Shown here: one piece after another, positions 29,988-38,456 of the stretch
Layout of the letters: each line of letters begins with the position of its first letter
Numbering within the stretch: the stretch's first letter is position 1
Assembly (NCBI RefSeq): GCF_003058325.1
Contig: NZ_CP028843.1
Coordinates: 4,252,001 to 4,316,000, forward strand
Reading direction: 5' to 3'
Source of the DNA: Methylobacterium currus
GTDB taxonomy: Bacteria > Pseudomonadota > Alphaproteobacteria > Rhizobiales > Beijerinckiaceae
DNA: 64,000 nt
Notes under the pieces: generated by a model
Told to the model about the DNA's origin: nothing
What the model saw: only the letters and a program-made list of their open reading frames with translations
Database searches by the model: none
Position numbers and translations under genes: made by a program

Positions 29988-30395
29988 CGGGGCTCTCCGG
30001 TCGGGGGCGCGGCCGGGGGCGGCGGGAGAAGCCGGCCGTTGCGGGCGATGCCGCCCGCTTCCGCTTCCTCCCTAACCGCACCGGACGGCTTCGCCGCTCC
30101 GCGGCCGCCCATGCGGCGGCCTGTTGACGCGCGCATTGAAGCACTAATGTTTTAGTACATCAACCAGGATGGTGCAGGACGTGGCGCAATTGGACCCTCC
30201 CCCTCTGCGAGGAAGGGTGGCCTATGGCGTCGTTCGCAAGAGGGCAGCGCGACGCCGATCCGGCAGGCGCCCGACAGGACGGTTCCGCTTCATCCGGCAG
30301 CGTCGTCCCCTCTCCCGCCCCATTCCGCGGGGCACCCTCCCCCGCAGAGGGGGGAGGGTGTTGCCTTGAGCCTCAGCCGGGACGGGAGGCCCGCC
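29988..30395. other. Intergenic region with palindromes
   Basis: About 400 bp without a gene. It holds ACTAA-TGTT-TTAGT (30143-30156), a 14-bp dyad that could be an operator for the leftward RraA-like gene, and the pair of GC-rich palindromes at 30194-30359. The frames across it are Arg/Pro-rich shadows. Confidence 0.45.
30194..30359. repeat. Paired GC-rich palindromes in inverted orientation
   Basis: Left: ACCCTCCCCCTCTGCG followed by AGGAAGGGT (30194-30218). Right: ACCCTCCCCCGCAGAG followed by GGGGAGGGT (30334-30359). Each is an internal palindrome, and the two are inverted copies of each other about 140 bp apart, with no ORF between. This has the shape of a dispersed intergenic repeat or miniature element. 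Confidence 0.5.
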
Positions 30396-30902
30396 TCACT
30401 TCTTGCGCGGCGCCGGCGGCGGGGGGGCCGGGGGCTCGTCCCCACCCTCGTCGGCCTCGCCGCCGCCGATGGTCGACTTGAGGGCGAAGGCGACGAGCGG
30501 GCTCGCAACGTCGACCAATTCCGCCTTGGTCAGGCCGTCCTTCGGGTCGAAGGCGCCGACCAGCATCACGGTCCGGTTCTCGGTCTTGGCGAGGTCGAGC
30601 CCGTCGCCCGACACCGCCACCGGCTTGCCGGCGATCTCGTCGGCCTTGCGGTCGTTGGTGAACAGCACCGTGACCTTGCCGTTCTTGACCACGCCGACAT
30701 AGCAGGTCTCCTCCGGGTTGCGGCAGGGGAAGAGCATCGCGGCGACCGGGTCGGGCTGCGGCGCGGGAGCCTCCTTGGGCAAGGGGACCTCCTTAGGGGC
30801 CTCCTTGGGCGCCTTCGGGGGCGGACCCTTCGGGGCCGGCTGGGCGGCGGCCGGGAACGCGGCCGTGAGCGCGAGCAGCGTGAAGGCGAGCGCAGAGCGC
30901 AT
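30396..30902 (-). CDS. Secreted protein with Lys/Pro-rich linker, possible IalB-like fold
   Basis: 168 residues. Signal peptide MRSALAFTLLALTAAFPAAAQ. Then a linker of Pro/Lys/Glu (about 22-50, with PKEAP repeats), a compact domain of about 100 residues with a Cys pair (FPCRNPEETCYVGVV), a stretch with VTVLFTNDRKADEI and a low-complexity acidic/Pro tail. The two cysteines may form a disulfide. The domain pattern faintly recalls invasion-associated locus B proteins but I cannot confirm it. ATG 30902 puts the signal peptide first; 30950 would put 16 Arg-rich residues ahead. Confidence 0.65.
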   Translation of the reverse strand: MRSALAFTLLALTAAFPAAAQPAPKGPPPKAPKEAPKEVPLPKEAPAPQPDPVAAMLFPCRNPEETCYVGVVKNGKVTVLFTNDRKADEIAGKPVAVSGDGLDLAKTENRTVMLVGAFDPKDGLTKAELVDVASPLVAFALKSTIGGGEADEGGDEPPAPPPPAPRKK

Positions 30903-30982
30903 GGGTCTCGGTCTCCAGGAATTGCCCGATCGGACGACGCGAAGTGGCACGGCGCCCGGGGGGCTTCAAGGCTCGGGACGGC

Positions 30983-32596
30983 TCACGCCTGCGCGAGGCC
31001 GCCATCGAGTCCGGCCGCCGCCACGAGCGCCCGCGTATAGGCCTCGCGCGGGCGCTCCAGCACGGCGCTCGTCGGGCCGCGCTCGACCTCGCGGCCGTGG
31101 CGCAGGACCAGCACCGTGTCGGCCAGCGCCCGCACCACCGCGAGGTCGTGGGAGATGAACAGGTAGGCGAGGCCGTGCGACGCCTGCAGCTCGCGCAGCA
31201 GGGCGACGATGTCGCGCTGCACCGTGCGGTCGAGGGCGGAGGTCGGCTCGTCGAGGACGACGAGGCGCGGGCGCAACGCCAGCGCCCGGGCGATGGCGAT
31301 GCGCTGGCGCTGCCCGCCCGAGAAGGCGTGCGGGAAGCGATGGCGCCAAGCGGGATCGAGGCGCACCTCGCGGAACCCCTCCGCGGCCCGGGCGTCGCGC
31401 TCGGACGCGCTCAGATGGGGGGCGTGGACCCGCAACCCCTCGGTGACGATCTCGCCGGCGGTGAGGCGGGGCGAGAGCGAGCCCATCGGATCCTGGAACA
31501 CCGGCTGGAAGCCCCGGCGCAGGGGCCGCAAGGCGGCCCGGTCGAGCGCCGTGAGGTCGCGGTCCTCGAACCGCACCAGGCCGTGGGCGGCGGGTTCGAG
31601 GCGGATGAGCGCCCGGCCGAGGCTCGACTTGCCCGAGCCCGATTCGCCGACGACGCCGAGCGTCTGGCCGGCCCGCAGGGTCAGGTCGATGCCGGCGACG
31701 GCGAGGCGGGGAGCCTCCGCGCGCAGGAAATGCCGCCGGCCGGGATAGGCGACCGACACGCCCCGCGCCTCCAGCACCACGGGGGCGCTCTCCGGCACCG
31801 GCGCCTTTCGGCCGGCGGGCTCGGCGGCGAGGAGGTCGCGGGTCTCGGGCGCCTGGGGTGCGCGAAACAGGTCCTCGGTCGGCCCGGCCTCGACGAGGCG
31901 GCCGTCCCGCAGCACCGCCGTGCGCTCGGCAATGCGGCGCACCAGCCGCAGGTCGTGGGTGATGAACAGGAGCGCCAGCCCGAGCCGCGCCTTGAGGTCG
32001 GCGAGCAGCGCCAGGATCTGGGCCTGGACGGTGACGTCGAGGGCCGTCGTCGGTTCGTCGGCGATGAGGAGATCCGGCTCGCAGGCGAGCGCCATCGCGA
32101 TCATCACCCGCTGGCGCTCGCCGCCCGAGAGTTCGTGCGGATAGGCCGAGAGCCGCGAGCCGGCGTCGCGCAGGCCGACGAGGCCCAGGAGCTCGCGGAC
32201 CCGCGCCGTCGCCTGGCGCCGGCCCATGCGGCGATGGGCGCGGAGCGCCAGGGCGATCTGGTGGCCGATGGTGAAGAGCGGGTCGAGGGCGGTCATCGGT
32301 TCCTGGAACACCAGGCCGATCCGGGCGCCGCGGACCCGGTCGAGGGCGGGGCGCCTCAATCCGGTCAGCTCGGTCCCGTCGAAGCGCACCGATCCCGAGA
32401 CCCGCGCCTGCGGCGGCAGGAGGCCCATCACGGCGAGGGCCACCTGGCTCTTGCCCGAGCCGGATTCGCCGACGAGGGCCAGGGTCTCGCCGCGGGCAAG
32501 CTCGAGGTCGAGGCCGTCGAGCGCGGTGACGCCGGCTTGCGGGTACCGCACCGTCAGGCCGCGCAGGGACAGGAGGCTCATGCTCCCCGGATTCAT
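30983..32596 (-). CDS. Peptide-type ABC transporter, fused dual ATPase
   Basis: 537 residues with two complete ATP-binding domains, like DppD-DppF joined in one chain (YejF style). First: Walker A GESGSGKS, signature LSGGERQRV, Walker [13 protein letters not shown]. Second: Walker [13 protein letters not shown], signature FSGGQRQRI, Walker [13 protein letters not shown]. It powers import of the operon's substrate. The start ATG (32596) overlaps the permease stop as ATGA, indicating translational coupling. It is the last of four coupled transporter genes, after the GlcG/HbpS-like gene. Confidence 0.93.
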   Translation of the reverse strand: MNPGSMSLLSLRGLTVRYPQAGVTALDGLDLELARGETLALVGESGSGKSQVALAVMGLLPPQARVSGSVRFDGTELTGLRRPALDRVRGARIGLVFQEPMTALDPLFTIGHQIALALRAHRRMGRRQATARVRELLGLVGLRDAGSRLSAYPHELSGGERQRVMIAMALACEPDLLIADEPTTALDVTVQAQILALLADLKARLGLALLFITHDLRLVRRIAERTAVLRDGRLVEAGPTEDLFRAPQAPETRDLLAAEPAGRKAPVPESAPVVLEARGVSVAYPGRRHFLRAEAPRLAVAGIDLTLRAGQTLGVVGESGSGKSSLGRALIRLEPAAHGLVRFEDRDLTALDRAALRPLRRGFQPVFQDPMGSLSPRLTAGEIVTEGLRVHAPHLSASERDARAAEGFREVRLDPAWRHRFPHAFSGGQRQRIAIARALALRPRLVVLDEPTSALDRTVQRDIVALLRELQASHGLAYLFISHDLAVVRALADTVLVLRHGREVERGPTSAVLERPREAYTRALVAAAGLDGGLAQA

Positions 32597-33720
32597 GCGC
32601 GGTCTTGCGGATCGAAGGCGTCGCGCAGGCGCTCGCCCAGCAAGGTCAGGGCGACGAGCGTCGCGACCAGGAAGGCGGCGGGCACCACCAGCATCCACGG
32701 CGTGGTCTCGAGGCTGCGGGCGCCGTCGGCGATCAATACGCCCCAGCTCGTCGCCGGCTCCTGCACGCCGAGGCCCAAGAACGACAGGAAGCTCTCGAGC
32801 AGGATCACGCGGGGCACCATCAGGGCCGCGAAGGCGACAACGGGTCCGAGCAGGTTCGGCACGACGTGCCGACGCAGGATCGCCGCGGTGGAGAGACCGA
32901 GGGCCTCGGCCGCCCGGACGTAGTCGCGCCGGCGGATCGCTTGCGCCTCGGCCCGGACGATGCGGGCCATGTCGAGCCATTCGACGGCGCCGACCGCGAC
33001 GAAGATCAGCGCCACCGAGCGGCCGAAGAACACCACCAGCATGATGACGAAGAACACGAAGGGCAGGGAGTACAGGATGTCGACGAGGCGCATCATCGCC
33101 GCGTCGACCCGCCCGCCGAGCGTGCCGGCAAGCGCCCCGTAGATCACCCCGATGCCGAGGGCCACCGCACTCGCCATCAGGCCCAATGCCAAGGACAGGC
33201 GCCCGGCGACGAGGGTGCGGGTGAGGAGGTCGCGGCCGAGCGCGTCGGTGCCGGCGAGGAAGCGCAGGCGCCGCAACGGCGCCTCGACGGTCAGCCGCCG
33301 CCCGTCCTCGGAGCGCCCGAGGAGACGGGCCTCCCCGAAGACGTCGGAGCGGGCGAAGAAGGTCAGCACCCGCGGGTCCAGAGGCCGGTCGGCGGCCAGC
33401 GTCAGGCGGACCGCCTCGGGCGTCACGGTCACGTCTTCGGCCCGCACCCGCATGCGGAAGGCCAGCCGGTCGAGGGCCGGGCGCACCGAGTCCGTGGTCG
33501 GGTAGAGGGAGAGCGAGGGCGGGGTGCCGGGATAGTCGTAATAGAGCCGGTCGTAGGGGTGGCCGGTGAGGAACGGCCCGAGGGTGCAGGCGAGCGCCAC
33601 GAGGGCGAGGAGCGCCGCGCAGGCCCGCGCGACGCGGTCGCCGAGGAGGCGCCGGCGGGCGCGGCCGAGGAGCGAGGCCCCCGCCCAGGCGAGGCGGTGG
33701 CTCGAAGCGGGCCGGCTCAC
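32593..33720 (-). CDS. Peptide-type ABC transporter permease (OppC-like)
   Basis: 375 residues. It has one N-terminal helix (LLALVALACTLGPFL), a periplasmic loop of about 140 residues, longer than in DppC and typical of the YejE type, and five further helices. The EAA-type loop reads EALGLSTAAILRRHVVPNLLGP, which contacts the ATPase. The GTG start shares GTGA with the upstream permease stop. The C-terminal [13 protein letters not shown] is the family ending. Forms the channel with the following OppB-like subunit. Confidence 0.92.
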   Translation of the reverse strand: MSRPASSHRLAWAGASLLGRARRRLLGDRVARACAALLALVALACTLGPFLTGHPYDRLYYDYPGTPPSLSLYPTTDSVRPALDRLAFRMRVRAEDVTVTPEAVRLTLAADRPLDPRVLTFFARSDVFGEARLLGRSEDGRRLTVEAPLRRLRFLAGTDALGRDLLTRTLVAGRLSLALGLMASAVALGIGVIYGALAGTLGGRVDAAMMRLVDILYSLPFVFFVIMLVVFFGRSVALIFVAVGAVEWLDMARIVRAEAQAIRRRDYVRAAEALGLSTAAILRRHVVPNLLGPVVAFAALMVPRVILLESFLSFLGLGVQEPATSWGVLIADGARSLETTPWMLVVPAAFLVATLVALTLLGERLRDAFDPQDRA

Positions 33721-34640
33721 CCGACATCCCTGAGACGCGGATCGATGAGGGCGCAGGCGAGGTCCGACAGGATGTTGAGCACGAGGACGAACACCGCGAT
33801 CAGCACCACCGTGCCCAGCACCAGCGTGTAGTCGCGGTTGATGGCGCCGTCGACGAAGTAGCGCCCGATTCCGGGCAGGCCGAACACCGTCTCGACCACG
33901 ACCGAGCCGGTCAGCAGCCCCGCCGCCGCGGGACCGAGATAGGACACCACCGGCAAAGCGGCGCCGCGAAGCGCATGGAGCGCCAGGATCCGGGGCGGCA
34001 GGCCGAGCGCCCGCAGGGTGCGCCAGTGCGGCCGGTCGAACACCTCGACGAGGCCGGCCCGGGCGAGGCGGGCCACCACCGCGACCTGCGGCAACGCCAG
34101 GGTGACGACCGGCAGGACGAGGTTCTTCGGGGCGCCATCGTCCCAGCCGCCGACGGGCAGCCAGCGCAGGGACAGCCCGAAGGCGATCTGGAGCAGCGGC
34201 GCCACCACGAAGCCCGGCACGGTCAGCGCGAAGGTGCCGAACGTGGTGACGGCATGGTCGAGACCGGAGCCCCGCCGCAGGGCCGCGAGGCCGCCGAGGA
34301 GCGTGCCGAGGACGAGCGCTACGGCCAGCGCGAGGGCGCCGAGCGTCATCGAGACCGGCAGGCCGCGGCCGAAGAGTTCCGCCACCGAGAGGTCGCGCAC
34401 CGAGAAAGAGGGACCGAGATCGCCCCGCGCCAGGGCCGCGAGGTAGCGGCCGTACTGGACGAGGAGCGGCTGGTCGAGGCCGTAGACCCGGCGCAGGTTC
34501 TCCATCGCGGCGGCCGGCAGCGGCCGTTCCAGGTCGAACGGCCCGCCGGGCGCGAGCCGCACCAGGAAGAACGACAGGGTGACGACGAGGAAGAGCGTCG
34601 GGATGCCTTGAGCGAGGCGGCGCAGGACGAACGGGATCAT
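33717..34640 (-). CDS. Peptide-type ABC transporter permease (OppB-like)
   Basis: 307 residues, six helices. It opens with MIPFVLRRLAQGIPTLFLVVTLSFFLVRLAPG, the usual OppB/DppB start. The ATPase-contact loop is RALGLPPRILALHALRGAALPVV, and the last part GLPGIGRYFVDGAINRDY is typical. ATG 34640 overlaps the binding-protein stop as ATGA. With the OppC-like subunit it forms the membrane channel. Confidence 0.93.
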   Translation of the reverse strand: MIPFVLRRLAQGIPTLFLVVTLSFFLVRLAPGGPFDLERPLPAAAMENLRRVYGLDQPLLVQYGRYLAALARGDLGPSFSVRDLSVAELFGRGLPVSMTLGALALAVALVLGTLLGGLAALRRGSGLDHAVTTFGTFALTVPGFVVAPLLQIAFGLSLRWLPVGGWDDGAPKNLVLPVVTLALPQVAVVARLARAGLVEVFDRPHWRTLRALGLPPRILALHALRGAALPVVSYLGPAAAGLLTGSVVVETVFGLPGIGRYFVDGAINRDYTLVLGTVVLIAVFVLVLNILSDLACALIDPRLRDVG

Positions 34641-36247
34641 GCCAGCGACAGCCAGCGGGTCGGCGAGACGCCGCGCAGGTTCGGCACGAAGCCGCGCAGG
34701 CGCGGCCCGATCAGGTGCTTGTGCCGGTAATGCAGCAGCGGGATCCAGGGCAGGTCGGCGAGGAAGAGTTCTTCCGCCCGATACAGGATCCGGGCCCGGG
34801 CCTCGAGGTCGGTCTCGCGGGCGGCCTCTCGCATCAGGGCGTCGTAGGCCGGGCTGGCGTAGCGGCCGGAATTGAAGCCGTCGTTGTCGCTCTCGACCAG
34901 GAACAGGAAGTTCTGCGGATCGGCATAGTCGGCGATCCAGCTCATCCGGGCGAGGTCGAACGGGCCGCCGTCGCGCAGGTAGGCGAAATGGGTCTTGGCA
35001 TCGGTGGCGGCGAACGACGTCGTGACGTTGAGCGGGCGCCATAGGTCGGCGATCGCCACCATGGTGTTCCGGTTGTTGTCGGTGATGTTGGTGCGCAGCT
35101 CGACCGCGAGCGGCTTAGCTCCGGGGCCGTAACCGGCCTCGCGCAGGAGCGCGACCGCCGCGTCCTCGCGCTCCAGCGGCGAGAGGTCCCGGCCCGGCAT
35201 CGTCGGCGGCGGCAGCGCGTTGTCGAGCCCGGCGGGGGTAAGGGAATAGGCCGGCAGCATCGTCTCGCCCCATACCGCCTCGGCCAGGAACTCGCGGTCG
35301 AGGGCGAGCGACAGGGCGCGGCGCACCCGTGCATCGTCGAGGGGGCGCTTTCGCACGTTCACCATCAGCGCGAGCACGCCGAGGGCGGGATTGAGCACCA
35401 CGGCGTCGCCGAAGCGGGATTTCAGGCTCCGCACCTGATCGGCGGGCAGATCGTCGAGGGAATCGATCTCGCCGGCGGCGAAGCGGCGCACCGCGGCGGC
35501 GAGATCCGGGGTCGGGATGTACTCGACCTGCGGAATCGCGACCCGGCCGGCCTCGCGGTAATGCGGGTTGCGGATCGCCGTGATGCGGTCGTTCGGCGAG
35601 AAGTCCCTGAGGAGATAGGCGCCGTTCGAGACGAGGTTGCCGGGCCGGGTGAAGGCCTCGCCGAAGCGCGCGAGCGAGGGGCGGTGCACGGGCGTGCTCG
35701 CCTGGTGGGTCATCAGCTCGACGAAGTAGGGCGTCGGCTGCTCCAGCTGGATCACCACGGTGAGCGGGTCGGGGGCGGCGACGCCGACCGCATCCACCGG
35801 CATCGCCCCGCGATTGACGGCTTGAGCGTTGCGGACCGGCGCGAGCACGCTGGCGTATTTCGCCCCCGTCGCCGGGTCGAGCATGCGCCGGAAGCCGTGG
35901 ACGAAGTCGTCGGCGACGACCGCGTCGCCGTTCGACCAGCGCCCGTCGGGGCGCAACCGGAAGGTCCAGGTCAGGCCGTCGGCGGAGGTGGTCCAGCCCT
36001 CGGCGGCGCCCGGCCCCAGGCTGCCGTCGGGGCCGTAGGCGCTCAGGCCCTCGTAGAGGTCGAGGAGGATCGTCGCCTCGGCCAGGGTCGAGGTCTTGTG
36101 CGGATCGAGGGTCTCCGGGTCGGCGCCATTGCCCCGCCGGTAGGCTTGGGGATGGACTTGGGGGCCGGCGGCCCGGGCGGGGCGCACCAGGCTCGCGGCA
36201 CCGAGCCCTGCGGCGCCGAGGCCTGCCAGGAGGTCGCGGCGCCGCAT
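34637..36247 (-). CDS. Peptide-type ABC transporter substrate-binding protein
   Basis: 536 residues. It has a Tat-like leader (MRRRDLLAGLGAAGLGAASLVRPARA) and a cluster C (OppA-like) binding-protein fold. The fold shows GADPETLDPHKTSTLAEATILLDLYEGL, WTFRLRPDGRWSNGDAVVADDF, the DDARVRRALSLALDRE segment, and a final GVSPTRWLSLA. OppA-type proteins bind peptides or other compounds in the periplasm. It lies 8 bp downstream of the GlcG/HbpS-like gene, a less usual partner, so the ligand may not be a plain peptide. Confidence 0.92.
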   Translation of the reverse strand: MRRRDLLAGLGAAGLGAASLVRPARAAGPQVHPQAYRRGNGADPETLDPHKTSTLAEATILLDLYEGLSAYGPDGSLGPGAAEGWTTSADGLTWTFRLRPDGRWSNGDAVVADDFVHGFRRMLDPATGAKYASVLAPVRNAQAVNRGAMPVDAVGVAAPDPLTVVIQLEQPTPYFVELMTHQASTPVHRPSLARFGEAFTRPGNLVSNGAYLLRDFSPNDRITAIRNPHYREAGRVAIPQVEYIPTPDLAAAVRRFAAGEIDSLDDLPADQVRSLKSRFGDAVVLNPALGVLALMVNVRKRPLDDARVRRALSLALDREFLAEAVWGETMLPAYSLTPAGLDNALPPPTMPGRDLSPLEREDAAVALLREAGYGPGAKPLAVELRTNITDNNRNTMVAIADLWRPLNVTTSFAATDAKTHFAYLRDGGPFDLARMSWIADYADPQNFLFLVESDNDGFNSGRYASPAYDALMREAARETDLEARARILYRAEELFLADLPWIPLLHYRHKHLIGPRLRGFVPNLRGVSPTRWLSLA

Positions 36248-36255
36248 CGCCGGTC

Positions 36256-36690
36256 TCAGGCGCCGGTCTCGGCCTGGAGCCCGGCGGCCGCGATCCCGGC
36301 GAGCGCCGCCTTCTCGTCGTTGTCGGAGGTGTCGCCCGAGATGCCGACGGCGCCGAGGAGCTTGCCCTCGCGCTTGATCAGCACGCCGCCCGGCACCGGG
36401 ATCAGGCCGGCCGGGCCCGCCACATGGGTCACGGCGGCGACGAAATAGGCCTGTTCCTCGGCCCGCTTGGCGATGGCCCGCGAGCCGATGCCGAGCGCGA
36501 GAGCGCCGTTGGCCTTGCCCATGGCGATCTCGGCGCGCTTGAGGCTGGTGCCGTCCTCGACGGAAGCCGCCTTGAGGGCGCCGCGGGCGTCGAGCACCAC
36601 CACCGCCAGGGGCTTCAGCCCGAGCTCGCGGCCGGCCTTGAGGGCGCTCGCGACGATCGTCGAGGCGGCGTCGAGGGTGAGGTCGGACAT
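36256..36690 (-). CDS. GlcG/HbpS-family protein (DUF336)
   Basis: 144 residues, standard size for the family. Characteristic parts: LDAASTIVASALKAGRELGLKPLAVVVLDARGALKAASVEDGTS at 6-49, KANGALALGIGSRAI, and VPGGVLIKREGKLLGAVGISGDTSDNDEKAALAGI at the C-terminus. Members bind heme or act in glycolate- or cobalamin-related operons; the biochemical role is not settled. It lies first in the operon, 8 bp before the binding-protein gene. It has no signal peptide, so a cytoplasmic sensor or scavenger role is possible. Confidence 0.88.
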   Translation of the reverse strand: MSDLTLDAASTIVASALKAGRELGLKPLAVVVLDARGALKAASVEDGTSLKRAEIAMGKANGALALGIGSRAIAKRAEEQAYFVAAVTHVAGPAGLIPVPGGVLIKREGKLLGAVGISGDTSDNDEKAALAGIAAAGLQAETGA

Positions 36691-36902
36691 GGCTTCTCTG
36701 AACTCCGGGTCGTCGCGCGGGCCGCCCGCGCGGGTCGGGACGGCTTGGTGTCACTCTCGCAACTCCCGATCGCCGCCGTCGCTCGACATGGGAGCGCCGG
36801 CGCACCGAGGGTTGCGTGAGGTGCACTTACTCCGCCGGGCGGGGAGAGGCCAAGCGGTCCATAGCGGCCGAGCGAGTCATCGCGAGCGGCCCGTCGCCCG
36901 CT

Positions 36903-37766
36903 TCAATCGGTGAACACCACCGTCTTGCGGCCGTTGGCGATCACCCGGTCCTCCAGCACGTAGCGCACGGCACGGGCCAGCACCCGGCGCTCGATGTCGC
37001 GGCCCTTGCGCACGAGGTCGTCGGGGGTGTCCCGGTGCGAGATGCGCTCGACATCCTGCTCGATGATCGGCCCCTCGTCGAGGTCGCCGGTGACGAGGTG
37101 AGACGTGGCGCCGATCAGCTTCACGCCGCGCTCGTGGGCCTGGTGGTAGGGCCTGGCGCCCTTGAAGCCCGGCAGGAACGAGTGGTGGATATTGATGCAG
37201 CGCCCCGAGAGCTTGTGCGAGAGGTCGTCCGACAGGATCTGCATGTAGCGGGCGAGCACCACCAGCTCGGCCCCGGTCTCCTCGACGAGCCGCCACAGGG
37301 CGGCCTCCTGCTGCGGCTTGGTGTCGGGGGTGATCGGCAGGTGGTGGAACGGCACCCCGGCGAGGTCGGCCGCGCCGTAGATCTCCCGCGGGTAGTTCGA
37401 CACCACCGCGCAGATGTCCATCGCCAGTTCGCCGATGCGCCAGCGATAGAGCAGGTCGTTGAGGCAATGGTCGAAGCGCGAGACGAGGATCATCACGCGC
37501 CGCCGCTCGGCCCGGTCGCGCAGGGTCCAGTCCATGCCGAAGCGCTGCGCCACCGCCTCGAAGCCCGCGGCCAGCGCGTCCCGCCCCGGCTGAGCCCGCA
37601 CGGGGTTGAACACGATCCGCATGAAGAAGCGGCCGGTCTCGACGTCGTCGAATTGCTGCGCGTCGAGGATGTTGCAGCCGGCCTCGAACAGGTAGGCCGA
37701 CACGCCGGCCACGATCCCCGGGACGTTGGTGCAGGAGAGGGAGAGGACGTAGGAGGGAGTGGTCAT
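36903..37766 (-). CDS. purU: Formyltetrahydrofolate deformylase
   Basis: 287 residues. It hydrolyses 10-formyl-THF to formate and THF, balancing one-carbon units. An ACT domain (about 6-85: [27 protein letters not shown]) precedes the formyl-transferase-fold domain with [33 protein letters not shown], the catalytic [21 protein letters not shown] stretch and [19 protein letters not shown] and D of the catalytic set are visible in NIHHS and DLDEGP. Monocistronic, flanked by 130-210-bp gaps. It fits a methylotrophic lifestyle, in which C1 carriers are central. Confidence 0.95.
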   Translation of the reverse strand: MTTPSYVLSLSCTNVPGIVAGVSAYLFEAGCNILDAQQFDDVETGRFFMRIVFNPVRAQPGRDALAAGFEAVAQRFGMDWTLRDRAERRRVMILVSRFDHCLNDLLYRWRIGELAMDICAVVSNYPREIYGAADLAGVPFHHLPITPDTKPQQEAALWRLVEETGAELVVLARYMQILSDDLSHKLSGRCINIHHSFLPGFKGARPYHQAHERGVKLIGATSHLVTGDLDEGPIIEQDVERISHRDTPDDLVRKGRDIERRVLARAVRYVLEDRVIANGRKTVVFTD

Positions 37767-37802
37767 GGGAATTTCAGGTCGGGAACGGGAGTCGCTCCCG
37801 CC

Positions 37803-38456
37803 CTAGGCGATCGTCTCAGGCGCGTGAAGCCCCGGAATGCCCGCACCGGGGCCGTCCTTCACGAAAGCGATCCGATCCCACGTCACGCCGGGCCGGCCGA
37901 GCTGGGCATCCTCGTCCGTCCGGCACAGGATGCAGCGCAGGCCGTGCTCCCGGGCGAGGTCGATCGTCTCGGACGCGGACACGTCGAACATCCGGCGCCC
38001 GGGCGGCACGGGACCGTGGCGCAGCGACAGCGCCATCACGCCCCCGGCCCGCATCAACGCCACGAGGCGCGGCATCGCGCGCCGCCGCTCGGCCTCGTCG
38101 AGATGCATCCAGACGGCGGTGAGCATCACGACATCGAAGGCCTCACCGTGCCGGGCGAGCGCGGGCAGGTCCGGCAGGCCGTCGTCCAGCCATTCGATCT
38201 GCGGCGAGGGATGCAGGGCGATTGCCCGAAGGCGCAGCTCGGTCGTCGGCTCGACGGCGGTCACCCGGTAGCCGAGGGCGGCGAAGCCCGCCGCGTCGCG
38301 CCCGGTTCCGGCGCCGATATCGAGGAGATCGGCCGGCGGCGCGGGCAGGAGCGGCAGGATCGCGGCATGGATGTCCGGGAAGGCGATGCTCTCGTAGCGC
38401 GAGACCAGCGCTTCGGCCTCGGCGGCGTAGCCGGCCGTGCTGCTCGCGCCCGTCAT
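37803..38456 (-). CDS. SAM-dependent methyltransferase
   Basis: 217 residues, class I fold. Motif I LLDIGAGTGRDAAGFAALGYRVTAVEP, then a DVVMLTAVWMHLDEAERRRAMP segment, where the post-I to IV positions lie, and GGVMALSLRHGP. The substrate is unknown. ATG 38456 overlaps the ABC-F stop as ATGA, so it is translated with ABC-F; the 36 bp upstream could be a longer start (38492) but the GTGA coupling and shape favour 38456. ABC-F proteins act on ribosomes; a methyltransferase coupled to one might act on rRNA or a ribosomal protein, but this is inference. Confidence 0.82.
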   Translation of the reverse strand: MTGASSTAGYAAEAEALVSRYESIAFPDIHAAILPLLPAPPADLLDIGAGTGRDAAGFAALGYRVTAVEPTTELRLRAIALHPSPQIEWLDDGLPDLPALARHGEAFDVVMLTAVWMHLDEAERRRAMPRLVALMRAGGVMALSLRHGPVPPGRRMFDVSASETIDLAREHGLRCILCRTDEDAQLGRPGVTWDRIAFVKDGPGAGIPGLHAPETIA

